From Macrothele yani (lineage: Eukaryota > Arthropoda > Arachnida > Araneae > Macrothelidae), in assembly GCA_039090855.1 (NCBI GenBank), contig CM077024.1, positions 66,301,594 to 66,365,593 of the forward strand: 64,000 nucleotides of DNA, in the 5' to 3' direction. Positions 1-11,051 of this stretch are shown piece after piece. Position 1 is the first letter of the stretch. Each line of letters opens with the position of its first letter. Below the pieces are notes generated by a model. The model was given only the letters and a program-made list of their open reading frames with translations, was not told the DNA's origin and made no database searches. The position numbers and the translations under genes are program-made.

Positions 1-455
1 ACCAGAGTATATTTGTTGCAAACAAATATTAAATCCCGTATCAGTATTGCATACGCACCAAAATTCAAATGAACAACAACTTCAGTTGTTGTTCATTGCT
101 GTACATGAGCTAACCATTCCGACGACATTTTGTGAACGATTAAACAATATTTTACAATGCTGTAGCGAAGCATAAGGTTTCTGAAAGCTATCATATGCAC
201 TGATGGTAATATCAAAATGAATGCCTGGTTTGTTGCCGTTCAGACGACTACATATCAGCAAGCTGAAGTAGCACTCGTTCACAAACGCGAAGAAAACAGC
301 ACGTTGATTTGATAAGAAACTTAAATGAGTTAGCAGAATATTGACTACGAAACTTGAAGTAAACACGACAACATGGACAAAATAAAGTTTTCGTAGAATA
401 ACAAATATCTTTTACAAGTTAACAAAAGTAATAGCCGAAATCACGACACCGGACG
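1..455. other. no recognisable gene
   Basis: AT-rich sequence. The only ORF is a short antisense one with no family motif. I see nothing to annotate. Confidence 0.5.
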
Positions 456-457
456 TA

Positions 458-706
458 AATTGTTAAACATTTTGTAGTAGGTTTCACTACACTAGCTGCA
501 CCACTTTGTGGCGAAGGTGATGCATGAAACATACAAAAATATGGCGCAGTGGGTGCAACTTCGCCGCATTCAGGTTGGATACCATAATATAATGCATAAT
601 TGCATTACGTTTTTGTATGTTTCATGCCTCACACAATGGTCTACCTTTGTCCCAAAAAGGGTGCAGCTGATGTAGCACCTACTGCAAAATTGTTTTCAAT
701 GTACCT
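458..706. repeat. foldback MITE-like inverted repeat
   Basis: Two arms of roughly 65-75 bases pair imperfectly around a ~70-base AT-rich centre. The left arm includes GCATGAAACATACAAAAA near 522-539 and AGCTGCACC near 494-502. The right arm carries the complements TTTTTGTATGTTTCATGC near 610-627 and GGTGCAGCT near 660-668. Further pairing reaches the outer AACATTTTGTAGTAGGT segment. I could not fix a target-site duplication. It is probably a decayed non-autonomous DNA transposon. Confidence 0.45.
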
Positions 707-871
707 TAGATATCTGGTAACTTTTTGGAAGTTTAGTCGTGACGCTAATTCGGAAAATGCAACGAGTGGTAACTAAAATTTACATAAGAGGCAGAGAACA
801 AAAGGGAGAAAATAAAATAGATAATTATATCACAAGTTGTTTTCGGAAGACTGAAATGATACTTTGCATCA

Positions 872-1100
872 CCGCCCCTGGAAGCTCAGTGGTCTAAGCT
901 GTGTCTTCTGACCGTTCGTCCAAGTGAGCCCGGGTTCGAGACGTAGATGAGGCATAGGCAGTGCGGGTCTTACGACACTGGACGTATCCTTTCCCTAAAA
1001 TCAGTGTTCCCAATTCGGGGACCAGAGACTGTTTATAACCCTTAGAGCTTCTCATGTGGCAGTTGTTAACCTCCCCCAACTCCAAAAACAAAAGACATTT
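872..1100 (+). mobile_element. SINE-A, degraded tRNA-derived SINE
   Basis: Diverged copy of a tRNA-headed SINE seen several times in this window. The head has an A-box-like AGCTCAGTGGTCTAAGC and a B-box-like GGGTTCGAGAC. The body holds the family phrases TTTCCCT..AATCAGTG and GACTGTTTATAACCC, and ends in a CCAAAAACAAAA tail. No clear target-site duplication remains, so this is an old copy. Confidence 0.7.
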
Positions 1101-3194
1101 GCACGCCCTTTGGTAGACAACCGCCAAAATTAATGTTTCGCATTCATACAAAATGCTTTTACCTTTTTTTTCTCTCTAAATTTGAAATAATTTCCCGGAA
1201 GATTTTAAAAGTCTAAACTCAGCGTCGCTCCAGCTCTGTCAGCGTTTCAGATTAAAAGTTTATGAAGAGTTTGAAGCGTGCAGCGTAACTCTACCTAAGG
1301 GAGTGAACTTCTGCTGCGTGTGATCAGCAGATGAATTTTAATTGGCTACGTCTCCGCTGAAATCCAGGGGAGAGAATTTTCACAGTGAATGTTTCTTATC
1401 GCGCTGAAGAAGGAAAAGCGGAAACGATTCGTAGTGTTTTTTTCTGTGAATCTGTCCGACAAGAATTGAATAAAAAACGCAGGTATTTTCAAACCGACTT
1501 TGGTTGTATTCACCGCAAAACGTTCTCGTCGTGGCCACATAAATTAAAACCATTAGGCTGTCTGAATAGAGCTAAAAATTGGTAAATGACTGTCTTTTGC
1601 TAGCAGCCATTATTTATATGAGAATCATCCGGGTGCGTAGATTATTACCTGTTGCAAACAGCGACTGGTCCAAATAAGTAGAAGGAGACGCTAGGCCACC
1701 CTAGGTATAAGTGGGCCGAACCTTCCTTAATTAGGGGCGTGAGAAAAGCAGAATGGAATAGACCAGGAGAGGTGGGGGGAAGGACAAGGGGGAATGTGAG
1801 ATGATAACTTGCGCGACGTGACGGACCAGAATTCGACTGAAAAGAACAACGAAAGAACGAAAAAACCAAGACCTTGCTGAATTACTTTCGTTCTCGTTAA
1901 GGAGACGGGAGGAAGAAATAATGGCTCTTCCACGTTTTTAAGTCGTAGTCGGCGGGGGTAAAAAAAAAAAAAAAAAAAGAGCAGGCAAATCGTTTCTGCA
2001 GGTTCATGTGTATTTGGTGTTTCTATGCGTAGTGATTTAGTGATAAATGGGAGGTGTTATTAGCCGCGTGTTATTAGAGGCAGTTACAGGTCGTTTCGAT
2101 AATCTGATGACGAACACTGGTCGCCTGTGATTATGCGGAGCCCGAGGTCCCTGTGTGTCACCTTTGATTTGGCTACTGGAAAACAGCATCGTTCGCGTCT
2201 GCGGTCACCTTTAGCACTAATTGGAGCTTCTAGCAATAGATGGCGCTTAGATCACAATAAACGGCGATCTTCCAATTACCTCCTTTCCAGCCTCAGAACA
2301 TAAACACGATCAACATGATTGTCGCAAAACCGAAAGGACGGATACGCGGATAGGGACTAAATATCTCTTGCCAGACGCGAAGGGGGAAGAGTATTAGAAT
2401 CTCTTTATTAATTACTGCGCTGGATAGCTCATCGGACTGTAATAAAAGTAATAAAAACTGTGAAACAGTTGAGGATCCATGGGAGGAGAGAGGGTGGTTG
2501 CACTAACCAACTGAGGACAGCTATAATCATGCCCGGAAGTTATGACAGTCAAATTTAAAAAAATGGGCGGTAAAAGTTTTCGAAAAAGGGAGCTCCCTGC
2601 CTATTTCTCAAAGTTTTTTACGAGACATTTGACTCAATAAATATAAGCATTGCAATCCATTCATGTATATATGAATAAATAATTAAAAAATAATTAATTT
2701 TTTTGTTACATGCCATTACTAAATGCGTTTTAAACTGTTAAATGCCACACCTTACTGCCATCCCAGGGAGCGTCTTTCTAGATTGAATCACATTTTTCAA
2801 CTTCAGTGGAAGTACATATAACACTGTCCCACTATACGCATTTCACTGCGCAAGAGCAGTATGAATGGAAGTAGACCCTCACTGTCAGGTATCCTGGGAA
2901 TGTTTTTTTTTTTTTTTTTATCTTTCTTTGATACGTACTGGCCAAAAGGACTCGTTCGCATTTCCCCCAAAGTATGCGTCTCTTATAACCACGAATTCAT
3001 TAATTTTCTTTCTTACGGCAATGAATAACAGTGACGCACTAGTAAAAAGAGTTCTTTCCTTTAATCAATCAAAGGAACAGCGATGACTAATTTTGAAGAA
3101 TGAGTGTTAAAAAGATGAAATATATGTAATTTGACTTCTGACCAATAATTAAAAAATTCGTACTGTGCATAAGTTTCTATCACGCTAACGCACG

Positions 3195-3229
<35 letters not shown>

Positions 3230-3402
3230 AAACTATAAAAAAAATCTGCAGTCCTGCAGAAACTATCTGAACAGCTTTATATTGAGGTTTCAATAGCTTA
3301 AAATGAACAGCTTTATATTGAGGTTTCCTACACCTTCATATTTTCATATCAGCTTCTAATTTCTATATATTCATATAGCTTCATTTTCTTTAGATATGTA
3401 TA
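1101..3402. other. intergenic, simple repeats only
   Basis: No coding region recognised. Simple sequence includes an A run near 1961-1978, a T run near 2901-2919 and a CT microsatellite at about 3197-3226. A 34-base direct duplication, starting GAACAGCTTTATATTGAGG, occurs at about 3270 and 3304. Short ORFs here lack family motifs. Confidence 0.5.
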
Positions 3403-3696
3403 CACTATTTGTGAAAATTGCAACGCCGAGAAAGAATCACTCAATTGAAATCACAGATTCCTCGTGCTACAGGATATAACTGATTGCATTTGTAGAGCTA
3501 TACAAGATTTTTCGCTTCAAAATTCGGTATCGTGTTTTTCAAACAACAATAAGAGCTTCTACACGGCGTGCCATTCAATAAAAGAGGTTTTCGATATCGT
3601 CTTGAGAAACACCCTGCTCGGTTGTTTCTATGCGAGACCAGAGTTCTTTTGTGGTGAGTGGCGGAGACGCTTGACGAGCCAGTCGCTTAGCTACTA

Positions 3697-4893
3697 CACT
3701 GAAGCGCAAATGAATTAGAGACAGCTGGCGTTATGCAAATGTGACGCTGTGGGCGGCCTTGCAAACGGAAACGACAATATAAGGAGTGATGCGTCGGGAA
3801 TCAGTAAGAGTCGGACGCAGTATGGGTAAGACGAAGGATCTAAGCGCATTTGGTCGTGGGCAAATTGTCGGGGCCCGACGAATGGGTCACTCGATCTCGG
3901 AAGTCGTGCATGCACTGGGATTTTCACGAGCTACTGTGTCACGGGTGCATCGTGAGTACATCGAATCCGGTAAAACCATCCCTGCAAGGGCCAACTGCCG
4001 TGGATAACAACGTGTGGATGAGCGGGGTCATCGTCGGCTAGCTCGCATTGTAACAGCGGATAGACTGGCCACAGTGCAAGAAATCACTCGGCAATTTAAC
4101 GCTGGTGCACAAAAACGTGTAAGCAGCCACACCATCCTGAACCATCTCCTCGCTATAGGGTGCAGGAGTCATCGTCCTACGAGGGTACCGCTGCTGACCG
4201 CACATCACAGGGTGCAAAGATTAGCATGGGCGCGGGAACATCGCCACTAGACCCTAGAGATGTAGAAAAATGTTGCCTGGACTGATGAGTCGAGATTCAC
4301 GTTGGTACATGCGCATGGCAGGATACGAGTACGGCTCAAATCACACGAAGAGATGGATCCTTCTTGCCAGCAGGGTACTCTTCAAGCTGGTGGGGTTGGC
4401 ATTCTCGTCTGGGAACTGTTTACGTGGACTGAAATGGAACCCTGGTACGTGTGACATCGTCCCTCACAGGTCAACGTTACCGGGATATCGTGGACGACCA
4501 TTTGCTCCCGTTTGTGCGTCTTCAACATCCCACTAGGGACCTCATCCTGCAACAAGACAATGCACCATGTCATCGCTCCCGAATTGCATCCGAATGGTTG
4601 TTTGAACATTCCACCGACGTAACCTCGCTTCCTTGGCCAGGTAAGTCACCTGACTTCTATTCCATCGAGCGCATCTGGGATGCTATCGAGAGAGATGTTC
4701 GAGGCTCTGACCCCCCTTCGTCAAATCTTTGTGAACTGTGGGAGCTTGTTCAGGGGTCGATGATCCGTATGGCTTCCCAACGCTTCCGGTGTCTTGTCGA
4801 GTCCATGCCGAGACGAATCACCGCCGTCAACAGGGCGAAAGGTGGTGCCACACATTACTAGACAGGTATCTCTAATTCAATTGCTGTTCAGTG
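3697..4893 (+). mobile_element. Tc1-like transposon (inner), complete ends
   Basis: About 1.2 kb, flanked by TA at 3695-3696 and 4894-4895. Terminal inverted repeats are recognisable over about 27 bases: left CACTGAAGCGCAAATGAATT, and right, read inward, CACTGAACAGCAATTGAATT, both continuing AGAGA. It lies inside the coding region of an older minus-strand Tc1-like element, so the relative age is clear. Confidence 0.85.
3786..4861 (+). pseudogene. Tc1-like (DD36E-spaced) transposase pseudogene
   Basis: Cut-and-paste transposase of the inner element. The N-terminal HTH contains LSAFGRGQIVGARRMGHS and ATVSRVHREYIESGK. A second HTH follows after an in-frame TAA at 4005-4007, where the family has a Gln-rich stretch. 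Another stop TAG lies at 4248-4250. The first catalytic Asp is in WTDESRF near 4285. A frameshift leads to the C-terminal part from 4451. The second Asp is in QQDNAPCH and the Glu in SIERIW. Thirty-six residues separate them, two more than classical Tc1. All three acidic residues remain, but stops and a frameshift disable the ORF. A start at 3825 (MGKTKDLS) is as plausible as 3786. Confidence 0.85.
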
Positions 4894-5835
4894 TATGTCC
4901 CAGACATGTTATGCCGGAGACATATCCGACGAACGTGAAGGCTAGGAAGGAAGCAATATCTGCTGTGCATGGAAGAGGTCTTGGAAATTCCAGGCCATAT
5001 CCGGCCGTGCATTGTTCTGCTGGAATGTAGTGTCAGGACAACTCTGAAGGAAGGGTATCGCCTCTGCCTGTAAAATACCCCTGATATATCGCTGGCTGTA
5101 GAGGATTCCTTCAATTCGTATCAGGAGAGATCGCGAATTGAACCCAATGACGCCCCACGCCATGACACTTGTTGGTGGACCCGGTGTGACGCTCCAAAAT
5201 GCACGCTTCAAGGTGTCGTTCACCACGATGTCTTCGTACACGTGTGCGACCATCATGGTGCATCAAATCGAATCACGACTCTCCAGAAAACACAACCTGT
5301 TGCCAATGAACACGTCAATGCCTGTGTTCGAGACCCCATTGTAGCCTGAGGTGTCCGTGGTTCAGGGACAAAGGGATGCGCAGAAGTGGGCTGCTAGCGA
5401 CCAGTACTGTGTTAAGCAGACCATCCCGAACTGTGCTGGAGGGCAAAGCCTAGCCTGTGACAGTGCTCCACTGCTATGCAAACACCGTGGATGTGGCTGT
5501 GCGATCGAGCACTTCTATTCGGTAGAGGTGTCTGTCATCTCGTGCAATTTTGTGGTCCATTTCCCAGATTTCTGTGCTCCCGAGCCTCATCTGTCCACTG
5601 ACAACACGTTCGCAATACTGGCATTTCGTCCAGTATACGAGCGGTAGCTTTGTGGTAGGAAAGTTCAGCTTCTCGCATCCCAATAATCGTTCCTTGCTCA
5701 AAGGCCGTCAGGTGTTCATATGCGACCTTCTTTAGCGACCGGGCATAGTGAGATACAAGAAACACCTTTTCTACTCAATGTCGGCTCTTCACTGATTGCA
5801 ACATCTCGTTTGAGACGTTGCAATCAAGTCTTAGC

Positions 5836-6017
5836 GTTGTCGCTCTTCTGGGACTCCTAAAACCTACTGCCACTGATGCTCTACATCGATGGAAAGCAGA
5901 ATATGCCACCACAGCGAAGCCGAACTCTAGGAGGCCGCACAAACTGAGTGGTTGTACCAAACGAGGTTTACTGCGGAATGTAAAGATGGCACGCACGTTC
6001 TCTGCCACAGACCTACC
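5836..6017 (+). pseudogene. possible transposase HTH remnant
   Basis: A short plus-strand reading gives LHRWKAEYATT and RRPHKLSGCTKRGLLRNV. This resembles the linker and second helix-turn-helix of Tc1/IS630 transposases (a GRPRKLS-like turn). A SINE interrupts it at 6029. No catalytic residues can be found downstream. The resemblance is weak and could be chance. Confidence 0.3.
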
Positions 6018-6028
6018 AACGACGTCGT

Positions 6029-6256
6029 GCCGCCCCGGTGGCGCAGTGGTCTAAGGCGCTGGCCTCTGATCATTCGTCCGTAAGGGGTCCGGGTTCGAAT
6101 CCCGGTCAGGCATGGATGTTGTGTTTGTCTTACGGTGCTGGCTCTCTCCCTTCCCTGGAGCCAGTGACCCTAAATTAGGGACGGGCGACTGCTTATAGCC
6201 CATTGAGTTGCTCACGATGGTCGTTAAACCTCCAATCCAAAAAAAAAAAAAAAAAA
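6029..6256 (+). mobile_element. SINE-A, full-length with target-site duplication
   Basis: Best-preserved member of the family. It has a tRNA-like head with A box TGGCGCAGTGGTCTAAGG and B box GGGTTCGAATCCC. The body carries TCTCTCCCTTCCCTGG, CAGTGACCCTAAATTAGGG and GCGACTGCTTATAGCCCA, and the tail is poly-A. AACGACGTCGT occurs at both 6018-6028 and 6257-6267, giving an 11-bp target-site duplication. The long head resembles a type II (Leu/Ser-like) tRNA. Retroposition by a LINE machinery is inferred from the A tail and duplication. Confidence 0.92.
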
Positions 6257-6500
6257 AACGACGTCGTACAAGCTACTGGTCTGGAGCATCTATTTCAACC
6301 AGAACAGGCCGTCGAGAATTGCATCCCCACAGTTATCATGCTAAGTCAGCAGTGCACAAGTCCTACATTACTCCAGCTAATTCCAGACGATAACTGCAGT
6401 AGTGCCTTGCTAACGGTTCGTAGACAACAGATGAGTGAAAGAGGGTCATGTGGAGTGGCGAATCACACTACTCTCACTTTCCTTCGGAAGGACATATTTC

Positions 6501-6581
6501 GCGACTGCTTATAGCCCACTGAGTTGCTCACGGTGGTCGTTAAACGTCCAACCAAAAATAAAAAAGAAAAAAAAAGAAAAG
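6501..6581 (+). mobile_element. SINE-A, 5'-truncated copy with target-site duplication
   Basis: Only the last ~50 bases of the SINE body (GCGACTGCTTATAGCCCACT to GGTCGTTAAACGTCCAA) and an A-rich tail are present. AGGACATATTTC flanks it at 6489-6500 and 6582-6593. This is a genuine truncated retroposition event, not a decayed full copy. Confidence 0.85.
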
Positions 6582-6624
6582 AGGACATATTTCCGTTTGC
6601 TCGGTAAATGAGGATTTTGTTCGT

Positions 6625-7245
6625 CCCAACGAGCTGGCTCTATTTATTATTATTATTATTATTATTTATAATATTATTTTAGAGCTTTTCGTCTTACTGT
6701 GCTGGCTCTATTTATTGTTATTATTATTACAATTCATTTTAGAGCTTTTCGTCTTAACGAGCTGGCTCTATTTATTATTATTCATTTTAGAGTTTTTCGT
6801 CTTAACGAGCTGGCTCTATTTATTATTATTATTATTATTATTTATAATATTATTTTAGAGCTTTTCGTCTTACTGTGCTGGCTCTATTTATTGTTATTAT
6901 TATTACAATTCATTTTAGAGCTTTTCGTCTTAACGAGCTGGCTCTATTTATTATTATTCATTTTAGAGTTTTTCGTCTTAACGAGCTGGCTCTATTTATT
7001 ATTATTCATTTTAGAGTTTTTCGTCTTACTGTGCTGGCTCTATTTATTGTTATTATTATTATAATTCATTTTAGAGCTTTTCATCCTAACGAGCTGGCCC
7101 TATTTATTATCATTATTATTATTTAGAATTTCATTTTAGAGCTTTTCGTCTTACTGTGCTGGCTCTATTTATTGTTATTATTACATTTCATTGTAGAGCT
7201 TTTCGTCTTAATGTCGTGGCTCTATTTATTGTTATTATTTACGGT
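6625..7245. repeat. higher-order tandem repeat with TTA microsatellite cores
   Basis: Repeats of GAGCTGGCTCTATTTATT, a variable (ATT)n stretch, then TTTTAGAGCTTTTCGTCTTA. Three subunits of about 69, 69 and 38 bases form a ~176-base higher-order unit (GAGCTGGCTC at 6631 and again at 6807). Subunit boundaries alternate AACGAGCTGG with CTGTGCTGG. The long hydrophobic ORFs across it simply follow the repeat. Confidence 0.9.
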
Positions 7246-7875
7246 GGATTTAGATCATGTACTCGCTAACGAGTCGCATTTTGTATTTCTTTTCTCCAGT
7301 TACTTTTGAACGCGACAAATGTGGTACTTTTGCACCAAGGTGTCAGGCTTAATGTTGAAACGGATGAATCAAATAAATTACTATTCTTTTTCCATTTTAA
7401 AATATAGAATGTATGTTCTCGAAATATATTTCAGGAAACAGCATCAAACTTGCGAATGCACTTCACCCTGCTGATAGGTGTATGGTATCGATGACACCTG
7501 TAAAATATGTTCAAATATAATTATGAATATCATTTTACATACCTATGATGACAATAGTAGATTTATAACTTAATGTCCATAACAATTACTTTCTGGTTTT
7601 CAGCGGAAGCATTTCGTCGGAAAATTTGGAACCATTAAAACATATATCGATAATATATGGTGAAAATCAACTTGAGTTTCGGGAAATTTGCCCGATCCTA
7701 GGTACGAAAACAGTATATCATGACCATTTGAAATATATCGTAGTTTATTCTTCTGCTTTGTCCTATATCTCAGCAGGTTTCCCTTCGTCGTCATTCGTAT
7801 TCCTTCTCTTCTGAACAATGTCAAAGATACGTGAGCTTTATGACAGCAGTGTTACTACCAACTTTCCTCATAACT
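7246..7875. other. no recognisable gene
   Basis: AT-rich sequence between a tandem repeat and a transposon end. It contains two short overlapping ORFs on opposite strands, with no recognised family. Confidence 0.45.
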
Positions 7876-7949
7876 TACACTGCTGGCCATCCAAAATGCA
7901 ACACCAAGAAGGAAGCATCCGATTGGCCTGAAATTTGCAGCATGCGTCG

Positions 7950-8728
7950 CCCGCGAGAGGACATGCAAACGATTAGCATTGCAGGGCATATGCAAATCAT
8001 GTGCGCCCGGCACGCCACCGAGAAGCAGTATAAGAAGAGTGCACAGAAGGCGGAGTGTAAGTAGTGGAAGTGTGTTGTGCTGCTGGACTTGTGCGTGGGA
8101 AGCTTCCTGATGCCTTGTCGCAGAATACGGCAGTCATTCCAGCACGTTTCGGAGTTAGACAGAGGACGAAGAGTGGCTTATCGCGGCAGCGGTTTATCGT
8201 ACCAAGACATCGGCGCCCGTGTGGGACGACATCCAGCCACAGTGAGGCGAGTATAGATTCGGTGGGTGCAGGAGGGACGGACGGACCGACGTGAGCGACT
8301 GCCGCAGCCGCGGCACACCACCGAACGAGAGGACCGGCATATTGTTCGGCGGGCATTGACGGCTCGCACTGCCACATCACGAACGTTAGCGCAGGAATTA
8401 GGGTGTGTTGCGCAACAACCTGTGTCAGCACGTACTGTTCGACGTCGTCTGTAGGAGCGGGGACTTGTCGCACGGCGCCCATTGCTCCTATTACCATTGA
8501 CGTTACACCACCGGCGAGTGCGGCGGCAGTGAGCCGTTGAACGCCGCACCTGGACTACGGAATGGCACGATATTGTCTTCTCCGACGAACTCCGCTTCTG
8601 CCTGCAACACCACGATGGTCGGATCCGCGTGTGGTGGCACCGCGGCGAGAGACTGTATGACGCCTGCATTCTGCATCGCCATGCCGGTCCGTCGCCTGGT
8701 GTTATGGTTTGGGGCGCAATTGGATATG
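7950..8728 (+). pseudogene. Tc1-like transposase, N-terminal half
   Basis: Frameshifted and stop-bearing N-terminal half. Readable segments are a first HTH (RGSGLSYQDIGARVGRHPAT), a second HTH with TARTATSRTLAQELG and PVSARTVRRRL, then TWTTEWHDIVFSDELRF, which holds the first catalytic Asp. VWWHRGERLYDACILHRHAG and VMVWGAIGYG follow. The reading breaks at IGYG, where the foldback element enters. The missing half resumes at 24835. Confidence 0.85.
8719..8728. repeat. left 10-bp target-site duplication of the foldback MULE
   Basis: ATTGGATATG, repeated exactly at 24825-24834. It encodes the IGY of the interrupted transposase on both sides. Confidence 0.85.
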
Positions 8729-8733
8729 GTTCT

Positions 8734-8880
8734 ACGTCAATTCGTCGCGAGCGTCAATTCGTCGACTGCGACGATTCGTCGCGTGTCAATTCGTCGACTA
8801 CGTCAATTCGTCGCGCGTCAATTCGTCGACTGCGTCAATTCGTCGCGCGTCAATTCGTCGACTGCGTCAATTCGTCGCGT
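8734..8880. repeat. left terminal subrepeat cluster
   Basis: Nine copies of a ~16-base unit around CGTCAATTCGTCG, alternating between CGCG and CGACT linkers to give a ~33-base dimer. The inverted counterpart is at 24677-24818. Short internal motifs at the very ends are typical of foldback elements. Confidence 0.9.
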
Positions 8881-9330
8881 TTACAGATTTTGGTTACATA
8901 CAAAACGAATGCAGGAAAACGTACGATTTCGAACGTCTTGCTCCCTGATCAAATTTATAAAGTTTGGACACGCAGACAGGATAGGAATATTACGTTTTTC
9001 TTTGGCACTAAAAATATTAGACGGTAAACGGTTTTTGGAACGGGGCAGGGCCCGGTTGATCTACAGTTTTCAATTCAGAACCACCAAATCTGGTACACTA
9101 TCTCGTGGTATTCTAACTTAGACTGTAGACGGTTTTGGGAAGCGGTTGGAGAGGGGGAGGGATTAGAGCCCCCCCCCTACAGAATTGCCGTAAAATATAG
9201 TTTTCAACTTAGAACTACCAAATTTGGTATATTATCTCATGGTACTCTAACTTAGACGGTAGACGGTTTTTGGAACGGGTCAGGGGCCCGGTTGGCCAGA
9301 GCCCCCATACACAAAATTTTCGTAAGATCT

Positions 9331-10783
9331 ACATTTCAAAATTGTCTTTATTCTTCAAATAAAAATAGCATTTCTATGTACACGACAGTAGAATTCTGCC
9401 AATAAATACAGTGGTATATACAACAACTGGAAAGTTCCAGTGAAACGTAAAACAAAATATTGTTAAAATCATAAAATTATTTCGCCCCGAAGGGCGATGG
9501 AGAGGCAGACAATAAAGCACGAGCGATGCAAATGAAAATGTATACTACAGTATTGTAGACAAGAAAAGACATGATGCTATACTATTCACAAATTCCAATT
9601 AAGTATTACTACCATACTCAAGATTAAATATGCACAAGGTACTAATTCACATAAAAGACCATGGGTGAGAAGGAACTAACAGGTGCAACAGTATTTAGAA
9701 ATATGACAGAAATGGTAGAAACAATTAAGCACAAATACTTATTATATGCACAGAATTATTCAGTGACAAGAGAGAAATACGCTAAACGGACCCAGGAGGG
9801 CAACTTTACAAAACAAACAGAAATCGAACAAGAATGCAATTCATAAGTGTCATATCATATGTACAGAACAATACAGTGACAAAAAAAGAAAGCCGCTAAG
9901 CATACCCAGAAGGGCAGCTTCTCATAAAACAGAAATGTAACAGTGGTGCTACACTCAAAATTTACATCATATGTACAGAAGTATTCAGTGACAAGGGGGA
10001 GAATCGCTAAAAGTACTCAGAAGAGCATCTTCTTACATTAAATTATATACACAGGGACAATAAAATTTCAAAATATATTCAACATAATGTAGGGGACATT
10101 GCGTGTGCAGTAAACTGTGCAGAAGAAAGAATTATATACAACATAAAATACAACAAAATCAGAAGAGATCATGGGAAACATGGTGAGCTATCTCCAATAG
10201 CACATAAAACAGAATAATCACAAATAGCGAATCATGTGGGTGAAAAAGGAGACTCCACCTAGGAGCCTCATACCACCAAAATTAATACGTAAAATCATGA
10301 GTTGTGACAGTGAATGTGGGCGACAACAAAAATCACACCTATAAGTTGAGATGTAGCTGCAAATTGTGGATATGGAACCACCCAGCCGATTGGGCCCAGG
10401 TGGATTGAAAAACGTTATCAGTGTTTGTTGAGGCAGCACGAGAGTGCTCCATTCGGAGACGAGTGGTTAACCGTGCTAGGAAGCGTCTCCGAATGATAGC
10501 ACTTGCCTCCTGAGGAGGTGGAGTAAGAGCAGGTAGGCGTTGTTCAAGATGGAAAGCATATACAGTGAACTTCACAAGAAGAAAAATGTAACGGCACACA
10601 GGAGGCAAGTGAGTAGGTGGATGCTTAGTTTGGAGTAGCCAAGCATATGCAAGAAATGGTAACGATCGAGCACAAATTCGATCAGCAAGACGAAATGCTG
10701 TGTTTAGGACTGGCAGGAGTACGGGGCAGAAGAGGTATTGATGTTGGACGTCGCTGACTTCAGGGCAAAAGGAACAATGTGGA
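9331..10783 (-). mobile_element. non-LTR retrotransposon 3' end (left-arm copy)
   Basis: 5'-truncated LINE 3' end in reverse orientation, embedded in the arm repeat. Its 3' end has an AATAAA-type signal and stops at ATTTTGAAAT, next to repeat sequence GTAGATTTTAC. Its 5' break is at GAAAACT/CCACATTG. A ~105-base motif (CAGTGACAAR..GCTAAR) repeats three times in the 3' UTR, at about 9760-10040. It is almost identical to 21331-22777, including both junctions. Confidence 0.75.
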
Positions 10784-10791
10784 GTTTTCAA
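10339..10791 (-). pseudogene. LINE ORF2 C-terminal fragment (zinc-knuckle tail)
   Basis: 150 codons open to the 5' truncation. The start HCSFCPEVSDVQHQYLFCP has C-x2-C-x7-H-x4-C spacing, as in the zinc-binding region after the reverse transcriptase of many non-LTR retrotransposons. A basic segment (RRRFLARLTTRLRMEHS) and the ending WFHIHNLQLHLNL follow. The translation is identical to the right-arm copy at 21318-21770. The first codons lie in flanking arm repeat, so the Met is accidental. The clade cannot be named without the RT core. Confidence 0.6.
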
Positions 10792-11051
10792 TTCAGAACC
10801 ACCAAATCAGGTATCCTATCTCATAGTACTCTAACTTAGACGCTAGACGGTTTTTGGAAGGGGTTGGAGTCCGGGGGGTTAGACCCCCCGAATAAACACT
10901 TTTTCGTAAAATCTACAGTTTTCAATTTAGAACCACCAAATTTGGTATACTATCTCATGGTACTCTAATTTAGGCGATAGACGGTTTTTGGAAGGGGTTG
11001 GAGCCCGCGGGGTCGGAGGCCCCTCCCCCTCATAAAAAATTTCGTAAAATC

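Larger units (their letters stand above)
3535..5765 (-). pseudogene. Tc1-like transposase pseudogene, interrupted
   Basis: Read on the minus strand, the N-terminal HTH begins near 5765 with YEHLTAFEQGTIIGMREAEL. The catalytic region follows at 5300-4896, with SVMAWGVIGFNSRSLLIRIE and FQQNNARPDMAW. The reading stops at the insertion site 4896 and resumes at 3694 with AKRLARQASPPLTTKELWSR, ending near 3535 in a MARRVEALIVV-like tail typical of this group. All three catalytic positions are lost: the first Asp is Gly (FSGES), the second is Asn (QQNNA), and the third Glu is a stop (SPA-stop-HVW). Other stops occur, including LLPS-stop where the family has Trp. Confidence 0.8.
3403..5835 (-). mobile_element. 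Tc1-like transposon (outer), split by a second Tc1-like element
   Basis: Minus-strand Tc1/mariner element. Its left end starts after a TA at 3401-3402 with CACTATTTGTGAAAATTGCA. The right end is degenerate and only approximate: a GATTGCAACGTCTC-like inverted match near 5805-5835. A second transposon at 3697-4893 sits inside its ORF. Removing that insert and one TA joins the frame across WD-I-V, so this element was present first. It is inactive. Confidence 0.75.

Noticed and set aside
6699..7126. hydrophobic ORFs resembling membrane proteins
   Set aside because: They follow the TTA-rich higher-order repeat exactly.
8734..8880. terminal subrepeats as protein-coding (Ser/Arg/Asn-rich ORFs)
   Set aside because: All three frames stay open because the unit lacks stops. 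The pattern is explained by the repeat and is mirrored at the other end.
9661..9846. 61-codon ORF in the left arm and its right-arm counterpart at 22261-22446
   Set aside because: Antisense to the LINE 3' UTR and built on its internal ~105-base repeat. No family motif.
10339..10791. 150-codon ORF as a conserved MULE accessory gene
   Set aside because: The zinc-knuckle tail, AATAAA-type 3' end and abrupt junctions with the arm repeat fit a truncated LINE better. Identity between the arms is explained by homogenisation.
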